Positions 24,101 through 33,100 of a stretch of 64,000 nucleotides of DNA are shown here, in pieces. The position numbers were made by a program, and so were the translations under genes. Location: assembly GCA_038503035.1 (NCBI GenBank), contig JAVSML010024606.1, forward strand, positions 1-64,000, in the 5' to 3' direction. The stretch's first letter is position 1, and every line of letters starts with the position of its first letter. This stretch comes from Crocodylus rhombifer. Taxonomy: Eukaryota > Chordata > Crocodylia > Crocodylidae. The notes under the pieces were generated by a model, which saw nothing but the letters and a program-made list of their open reading frames with translations, searched no databases and was not told the DNA's origin.

Positions 24101-27100
24101 CTCCTGCTTCTATTTTTTTAAAATTATTATGATTTTCTTAGGTCAGGTTGCTCATTGTAACTCAGAATAAATTTTCAAATTTGAGTGAATGAGAATTCAC
24201 TGGAGTGTTTTCTGTTGTTTGCTAAGCACTCATGGTAGCACTACTTGATATTAAACTTCCAGATTGACAGGTATACTCTTGGAATTCTTGTTCCTTCCAG
24301 CTCCTATTGGTCGTAGCATAGTTTTGAAGTGTGCATATAATGCAGAATCAGGCCATGTATAGTTTACTTTTCTAATCTTGATTCAGAGGTCTCCGACTAT
24401 CAACTTGAATGGAGGATTACCAGCAGATCAATTATTATCAGATTATTTCCCTCTTCAGCACTGGTGAGGCCACCTCGGGAGTGCTGTGTCCAGTTTTGAG
24501 CCCCTCCTCCCCCACTACAGAAAGGATGTGGACACGTTGGAGAGAGTTCAGCAGAGGGTAACAAATATGGTTAGGGGCTGGGGCACATGATTTCTGAGGA
24601 AAGGCTGAGGGAAGTGGGCTTATTTAGTCTGGAGAAGAGAAGAGTGAGGGGAGATTTAATAGCAGTCTTCAACTACCTGAAAAGTGGTTTTAGAGAGGAT
24701 GGAGGAGGTGGGCTGTTCTTAGTGGTAGAAAATGACAAAATAAGGAGCAATGATCTCAAGTTGCAGGGAAGTTTAGGCTAGATATGAGGAAGAACGTTAT
24801 CATTAGGAGGACAGTAAAGCACTGGAACAGGTTACTCATACAGGTTGTGGAATCTCCATCCTTAGAGGTTTTTAAGGTCCAGGTAGACAAAGCCTTGGGT
24901 GGGATGATATAGTTGGGAATGGTCCTGCTTTGAGTAGGGAATTGGACTAGATGAACTCCTGAGGTCCCTTCTAACCCTAATTTTCTATGATTCTTTAAAA
25001 TAACCATTTTGCTTGCTTGTGTGAAAAAGTTACATTGGGGAATAGATGCATCCTATACTTTTGTAGTTTTTTGATGTTGTATGAAGACTCTACAAGTAAT
25101 GATGCTATAGTTACAACACAGCTATACAGAACATTAACCATACAGATAGCTCCCCCCACCCCCTTCCAGAAATAGCCACCACTGGCTTACTGCTTCTCCC
25201 ATTAGAGTTACAACTCTTGGAAGCATTTGCAAAATCTCATTCTCTGGTGGCTGTATGTGGGCAATAAGAACTTGGTTTTGCTTCACAGCATTATAGCAGA
25301 TGGTGATTTTAACCATCATGTCAAAATGAAGGAAAGTAAAAAAATATCAGGAAGAAAAAATCATACTTACAAAATTGTGTGTGTTGCGAGGGATATTTCT
25401 TCTCTGGCTTTCTAAATAAAACACACAAAAAGTTGGTGTGAGCACTTTTTTATAATAGTGAAGCATTGCTACCCTATTAAAAGGAATGGATTTCTGTATA
25501 TTCTAAAAATAAGAAAATAAAGTGCAAAATTATGGTTGATCCTATGCAGGATATGAATGGGGCAGGAATCTAGTTGAAACCTCCAGCACACTTTTAGGGT
25601 GAGATTAAATGTTACAATTAGACCATGTTAAGAATGTTTTAAGATTACAGATCATAGCTCATTAACAAGTAGTGAGTGCCTTCTAGCGGCACATCCAGAT
25701 AAGCACACGTGCCTCTTACGGCATCTCAAAGCAGTTTGAGACACTACAAGAGGCATGCTGGGGACAAAAAAAAGTTCCATGAACTACATATTTGCAGCAC
25801 GGGCTCTAAATTTGATACCTGGAAATCCAGGTTCAAAAAACCCCGCAAACCTTCAAAAAAAAAGCAGGGCAAGGCACAGTCCAGGACCATGCCCTGAGGC
25901 AACCTGGAAGTGGGTCCTCCAGAGAGGCGCTTTGGTTTCTGGCCAGAGCAGCTCTATGGTGCTTCTGCTGCCTCCGCATGTGGGGCATGCACTCTTAGCG
26001 TGCTGGGGTAAACAGAAGCAGGGCAAGGCTGCAGTGTGACCAGGAACCAGATACAGGCTCTGTATCTGCTGAACAGACCTGTCCAGCTTGGCCTGGTAGC
26101 GCATGGCTTTTGACTGGACCAGGAAAGTCGTGTATTAGCAGGGCAGGCCGGACAGGGTCGGGTCTGTTCAGTATGTACAGAACCTGCATCAGGCAGTGCC
26201 ATGCTGCCATGGGGCTCTGCCTACAGCCAGGCCATGGCCCAGCTGGTTTCTGCTGCCAGTGCCATCTGTGGGTGGGGGTGGGGGGCAGATGCTGGCCCCA
26301 GGCTCTAGTTCCCCTTGGCTGCAGATCTGGGAGGAGCTGGGCAGAGTCAGTTTGCCCCAAGTGGCACAACTTATCTCACACCAAAGTGTATGTTCAGGCA
26401 TGTGTGCTGAGGCAAAAATCTATGACACAAATTTGTGCTGCTCCTATCTGAGCTGCTGCAAACACATGTGCCTGCAGTGGGGCAGGATGGGGGAGGGTAG
26501 TGGGTTGGGCTGGGCTCATTCTTCATGAGGCTCAGATGGTGATATGCAGCCATGGGACTGTGCCACGGTCCACTTGTGGGCACAGCTCTGCGGCCGCACA
26601 TCGCTGCCTGACCCTGATGGAGAATGGGCCTAGCCCAACCTGTCCTGTTTGGACAGGAGCCATGGGTCCCAGAGCCGCGTGTTTCAGTCCTGTCCAAAGG
26701 CACAATAGTGGGCCATGCTGTGCCATGCCAAGTTGGATACCAGAGTGTCTCTGGAGGACCCACCTTTGGGTTACCTTAGGCCATGGTCCTTGGCCATGCC
26801 TTGCCCCACTTTTTTTCCATGGGGTTTTTGTTTTGTTTTTTTTGATTCCTGGAAATCCAGTTATCAAATTTAGAGCCCACACTGCAAATGTGGAGTGCAG
26901 TGAAAATTTTTTCATTCTTAGCGTGCATCTCACAGCATCTCAAACTGGTTTGAGACACTGCAACAGGCACCTGTGTACTTGTTTGGATGCACCCAAGGTG
27001 TCTTATAAGTATGCCACTTTGGGTGAAGATTATCTTTGAGCTGTGCTACCCAGTTCAAGTTAAATTAACTTCTTGCTGTTCAACTGAGATAAAACCACCA

Positions 27101-30100
27101 ATTTGTGGTCCTGCCCTATCCCAGGAAGCACAGCTTCCAGGCAGACTAGCTATCATCCAGGACTCTACAGCCCTGGACTGACAGCTGGGCAACAGATATG
27201 TTGGGGGAGGGAAGGAGAAGAAAGGGAAAGGAGTAATGGGGGAAAGACATGGAGCGGGGGAGAGGGAGGGTGGTAGGGATTGAAACAGGTGGGCAGGTTG
27301 CTTCCTTAATAAAGTACTAACTAAATGCACAGCACCTAAAGTTTCTGTGCAGTAGTGCCGGCACGTGGTTATTTAGTTACACTTTCTGTGTTACTAAACA
27401 CTGCACAGTAGGCTATTAGCATAGTTTCCGCCATGACATGCTGTTGCACAGAGTTATTAGGCTAATGCACAGTAAGCATCTCATGTAGACGTGCCCAGTG
27501 AGTTACACTGTCATGCTGTTTTCTTCTTTGTCAGTCTCCCGCTCCATCAGTCTTGTATTCTAGACTAAACAATAGTCCAGCTTTTATAGGAGGGGTGGAG
27601 AGTGTTCTACCTGGGCTAGCTTATAACCTGGAAGATGGGAAATATGTGCTTGCTCCCTTACTGGCTGAGGGGAGTCTGGAGCTTATGTCTCTCATTTCTT
27701 GAGTGAGTACTCTAGCCAATATGTTGTTATAAATGGTGGACAGCAGCAGCACCTTGCCTTCTGGCCTTGTTTTTAAATGGAAGTGTCTATGGTGCTGTGC
27801 TTTATGATAAATTTTTGGCTGCCCATGTATGTTAGGTATATTCAGAGCATTTTAAATGGTGTGAGATCCTCATGGATTTTATATCAAGAACACCTAGTCT
27901 ATAACTGCAAATGGATATTAGTCATAAAGGACATGAGGAGATCCTCACTTTACCGGAGATGGCAGCATTTCTAGCCAGGTGCAATAGCAAAATATTAGTG
28001 GTCTAGGGAAATCTGATGGCAAAACAGGTGCCTACAGTATCTCAGGAGCCTAACTGGATTTTTGTTAATGGTTTTCTTGGGCTTCAGCACCTCTGTTCTG
28101 CCTGAATTATACCTCAGGTACCATGATGCTTTTGTGGATACAAGATTAGGCTATTTTCCAATTGTCACATAGGAAGTCTGGGACAAAGCAGGAAATTACA
28201 TTTCAGACTGCTGAGTCCCAGACTACTGCACTTAACTACTTGCTTACTGTTATGTAGGGCCAGAATTTTATTCAGTATCCAGCAACCCTATGATTGCTCT
28301 TTGTTAGTGACTCAAAAGTTTTATTTTTGCATGTAGTTTCTTCAACAGAGGTGCTTCCATCTCAGGCGCATTACGTTTGGTGGCACGTTCAGTCGTTCTA
28401 ACAAAAGCTGACAGGAACAGCCTTTTAATTTTTCCTGGTGGTTTATGCTGGGACTGTGTATTCAGAAAACATTGCATAACTGCGTATGGCCCAGCAGATG
28501 GCATTAAATGTTCATTTATGCCGCATATGTGGTACTGTTATTTCTGTTCATACAACCATCTCTGGTGGGGTGAAGAAATACTCATGCCAACTACTGGCTT
28601 GATTCTTTTCCCACACACATTGGAATAAGTCAGGAGTAACTCCACTGAAGTTGATAGAATTACAGCAGCAAGCTGTTGTGAAAGGACCACCAGACCTTAC
28701 AAATGTAGTGAAAAAAAAATTGGTGTTTTCAAGCTATATTCTTGTTGTCTATTACTCTAGTTGTAAAAATGAGTCCCAAGTCCTTTAGTAATAAGTTAAA
28801 TACTCTCATATTTAACCACCCCAAATAAACACCTACTATCTTATGAGAACACCCGCTCCAAAAATGCGTGTGGAACGTGACAGAGCTGATGCAATGGTGC
28901 TGTGCCACCTTGGGATTCCCTTTGCACAAGACAGATCCCCAGATAGCCACTTAAATTGCCAGATGAGTAGCATGGACTTGTCAGTAGTGGAACTGGGAAC
29001 TGTCCCTTTATCTTCCTGTTATGTAAGCACAGACTTTTAGTTCAATACTGATTCTATAATACTGACAACTACTTTATCAACAGTAATGTGACCAATGTAG
29101 TTTTAACTGGGCCCTGATCCTTCAAATGCTAAATACTATCTGGAAAATGGAAGACAGTTGAGTGCACTCAATATTTCACAGGATTGGCTTCCTGTGAAAC
29201 CAGGACTGGGTTACTTTTGTATTGTGTTCACGCCCAGTTGAGACAGGGCCATTGTGCTAGCTATTGTATAAACACGGGAGGCAGACTTAGGGCAGCTCCC
29301 TGCTGTAACTCAGATTGCTTTGCAGGAAATGTTCTGAGTTACACTGATGCCCCGGACCAAATGGAAGTTTAATGTTGGTTCCAGGGGGGAGGGGAATCTA
29401 GCTTCTGGCTGTGAGCCTGCAGCTGGTTTCCCCTAGCCATAGCCCCTCCTTCCTGCCAGCCTGTGCTGTTTTCTGAATGGGAGGGAGGAAAGGGAGCAGA
29501 GGGAGCTCATTCTAGGGGTTCCCCAGCTGGGGCTACGTGGTGGGTTGGATGAATTGGGGTCCCCTGGGGGGGGGCTCCAATACACTTGCCTCACTGTCCA
29601 TCTGGGACTGAAAAAACCCCGGACCCAACTCTCTCTGCCTCCTTCCCATTCTGAAAAGAGCTCTGAGGTTGGTAGGTAGGAAAATACAAGTTACAGAAGA
29701 TACCTTGGTTTGAAACATCTTCACCTGAAATCCCATGCAATAAAGGTTCAGATTTTTGCTTGATCAGCCATTTTTTAAAGCAGTCTGCAGCTGTGCACTT
29801 GTTTAGACATGACTATAGACTGCTTTCTGGGGCCAGATAGGGCAAAAATTGTCACTTCTATCTGTGCCCTTTGTGCCAAAGTGTTGATAATCTAATAGAT
29901 ACTGGGCATGTCTACACATGCAGTTATTGTGCATGAATAAATTCTGGAGCATATTGCTCCAGAGTTTATTCTTGTGTAGCAGGTAGAGCCCAGTTGGAGC
30001 AGCCCAGGATGGCAGAGGACCTGAGGATCAACCTGCCTGCCCAGGGCTGCTCCAGTGGGTCTCCTCATGTTGCAGAGTGGCTGGCTGGGGCATGATCAGG

Positions 30101-33100
30101 GCAGGCAATCCCTGCAGTGAAGCACCCTATGCCCCAGCCAGCCAGGGCACCATTTACACATGCACTACTGCATATGAAAGCTCTGCAGCAGTTAATTAGT
30201 CAACTGCACAGTAAATGTCTCATGTAGAGGTGCCTCTTTTTTCATAAATATTCTACAGTATAGAAACTAAAGAGTTGAATGGTTGAGAATCACTATGTCT
30301 CAACCTCTTGATCTGGTGATCTCTTATTCATACTCTACAATTTCATGAGCCTTTTACATTTACTATAAAATTGTAAAAGTAATAACAGTGTCTCAAAGAC
30401 AATCCTATTAAACCAATTCAATATATATATGTTTGGTGGGGTAGAAGAGTGTGTGTTAAAATGGGAATTCTTGCTAGTGAAAGATAAAGAAGAAGGCTAG
30501 ATTTTCTTTGTTTGAGACTGAAATTAAATTGTCCATGCTTTGTGACTCTCTGGACTGTCTTTCAAAGCTGCCTCAAGGTTGTGTTATAAATGCTGTTGAC
30601 TAAAATGTTGTCTCTCTATTTTAAATGAGAGCTGAAACAACCTTGGTTCTATGGTCATTTTAATTAAATTGTGAGTTCATATCCTTTGAACTTACCCTCA
30701 GGGACTTCAGTGGGAGTAGGATGTGGCCTCTGAATGCTTAGTGCTTTTAGTCTCCATGGGCATCTATACACATGCTCTGTCACACATTTGCAACACGGGG
30801 ACGCTGAATACATGTGATGCAGAGACTTGCAGCAGACTTGATTAATCAAATCTGCAGAGCTCCATCACAGGTATAGGTGCCCTATTTGTTGTTTATTCTC
30901 TATTTCAAATAGTGGCAGCAGATAAACCAATGTTTGTCAGTCATTTTAATAAACACCAAGATATTTTGGTGCTCAGGCAGGCTTTCCAAACCTCTTTGGT
31001 ACACAAAGCTAGGTTGGCAATGCTGCAAACAAAGAGGCCTGGTCAAGTCTTTCTTTACTAGCTGGTCCAAAAATACTATGAAAACACTTATATTGTGGTA
31101 GTTTGGCATGTCTTCGTTAAGCTATAATCAAGACATACAGGGCCCTCAAATATTACGTAGGTTCAGCTCACAGGTTGATCAAAGAGTTGGGTGACTTCTC
31201 TTTAGAGGCTATGGAGGGGAAATGCAAATCAATGCCAACTGTGGTGAGGCTTTTACAACTCTTCTAGAAGAGAACAAACATTTAATTTAATACTTTAAAT
31301 GTTATTGTTTCCAAACCTCTAAAGGATAAATATTCCATAGGATGTATGGCACCTTCTAATGCAGGAGTATATGTAATCATCATTTTTGCTGGGTGCTCAA
31401 AACAGGCAGCTTTTGGCTTTTTTGTGCTGTGTCACACATTAAACTTAACATTTACTAAGTCCAGCTACAACATGAGCAAACCCATGCCCAAGCATTTTAG
31501 TATGTGTTAAGTGCCATTGTGATGTTGCAAAGTTACTCCCTTTCAGGCAAAGATTATCTAATGTACTGACTTTAATACATGCTGGGCACATCTATATGTG
31601 TGCTTTAAAGTGCAGCAGCTTATTTTACTGTGCATTGAAGTGTCACGTAAAAAACATGCATTTATGCTAATCCACAGTAAAATAGGCTACTGAGCATTAA
31701 GTGTCACTTAAACACTGCACATTAAGGCAGTCTAATGCACATTTCTTTAGTACCTCACCTTGAAGGTACTTAATTTAATGTGCATTAGAAAAGCACCTTA
31801 ATGCACAGGTAGATGCACACACTGATTTTAATGTGTTACAACATTCCAATGATATGCAACTGCTGCAAGCAAACATGTGATCACACCCTTTAATTAGTGG
31901 ATACCTGAGGTAATTTATTTGTTACATTCTTACCAGCTCAGCTTCATTCAGATCCTGCATTCCTTGCATATCTCAAGCTATCACTGATATTGAGCATAAT
32001 AAATAAGAAAAAAAACTGAGAAGACTATTCAAAGAAGCGTTATAATAGAAAGTCAGCAGTTTACTTCTCTGGATTAATTTCAGCTCACCTACTGCATGTA
32101 GATTTGGCCAAGACCTAAAGAAGTAAAAGAAAACAAATCACTGGAATATTGACAATTGCTGCCATTGTAAACTCATCAAAATTAACATAACAGAGTGAAT
32201 AAATATTGTACTGCTAGCCATTCGAAAGAGAGTAGCAGTTTTGGGGTTTTTGGGGAGGGTAATTATGGAAAATTTGACTGTGGGGACTTACTAGAGCTCT
32301 TGTTTGTGTGCTACCACAAGTACACTGCACTCACATGTATTTTCAAAGCATTTTCCAAATACAAGTTAATTAAGTCTAACAGATAAATATTACAACAGCA
32401 TCACTCAGCTACTGCTTAGCCAATGTCTAACTGTGACCATGATATGCCACTGAGATGTGGGCATTAAAACCCATATGAGTGGATCTTTTCCCTACATATA
32501 TACATATATGTGGTATATACATATATATTGTATACGTTGGTAACACGGCTACCTAGCTCTACTTCTCTCTGCTGCTATCTCCACTTTCAGTTGCCTTTCA
32601 GACCTTTTTAGAGAAGGTCTCCCCTTGTGCAAGGATAGTTCTCTCACCAACCCCCACCTTGCCTCCTGGACCTCAGTCATCTACCTGCCCATAGCTCCAT
32701 TGTGGTAGTGGTCTGCATCTGACTGATAGAGACAGACAACATGATAAGGATTAAGGATAAATTTACACACTACCCACATCACCCTAGTATCTGAACAACC
32801 ACTCCAGGGAATGCTCAGTGTTTGTAAAAAGTTAGCCCTAAACCTTCAGGCTCCAAAGTACCCCCATACTCAGTGCTGTCTTATTTCTTCTGGTCTAGTT
32901 TGGCTTACTTAGTAGTAGCTGTTAAACCAAAAATGTAGCTTAATGGATTCCTGTTTAGCGAGCAGTTTCTGAACCACACTGGATTCATCTAGCCTTTAGC
33001 TGACCATTGTTTGAAGCAGAGACACATCAATAATAAAACTCCTTATTAGTATAATTTATCAATGTTTTAAAAAGTAATACGCTTACTTACCTATTCAGAT

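Noticed and set aside
30680..30700. Strong donor-like ctgagg|gtaagttc on the minus strand
   Set aside because: No suitable acceptor or open segment; the CLNK frame is complete without it.
31936..31956. Splice-bracketed GATCTGAATGAAGCTGAGCTG-like segment (DLNEAEL) between CLNK exons b and c
   Set aside because: Poor pyrimidine tract, and in the phase set by its neighbours it reads a stop; exons b and c join correctly without it.
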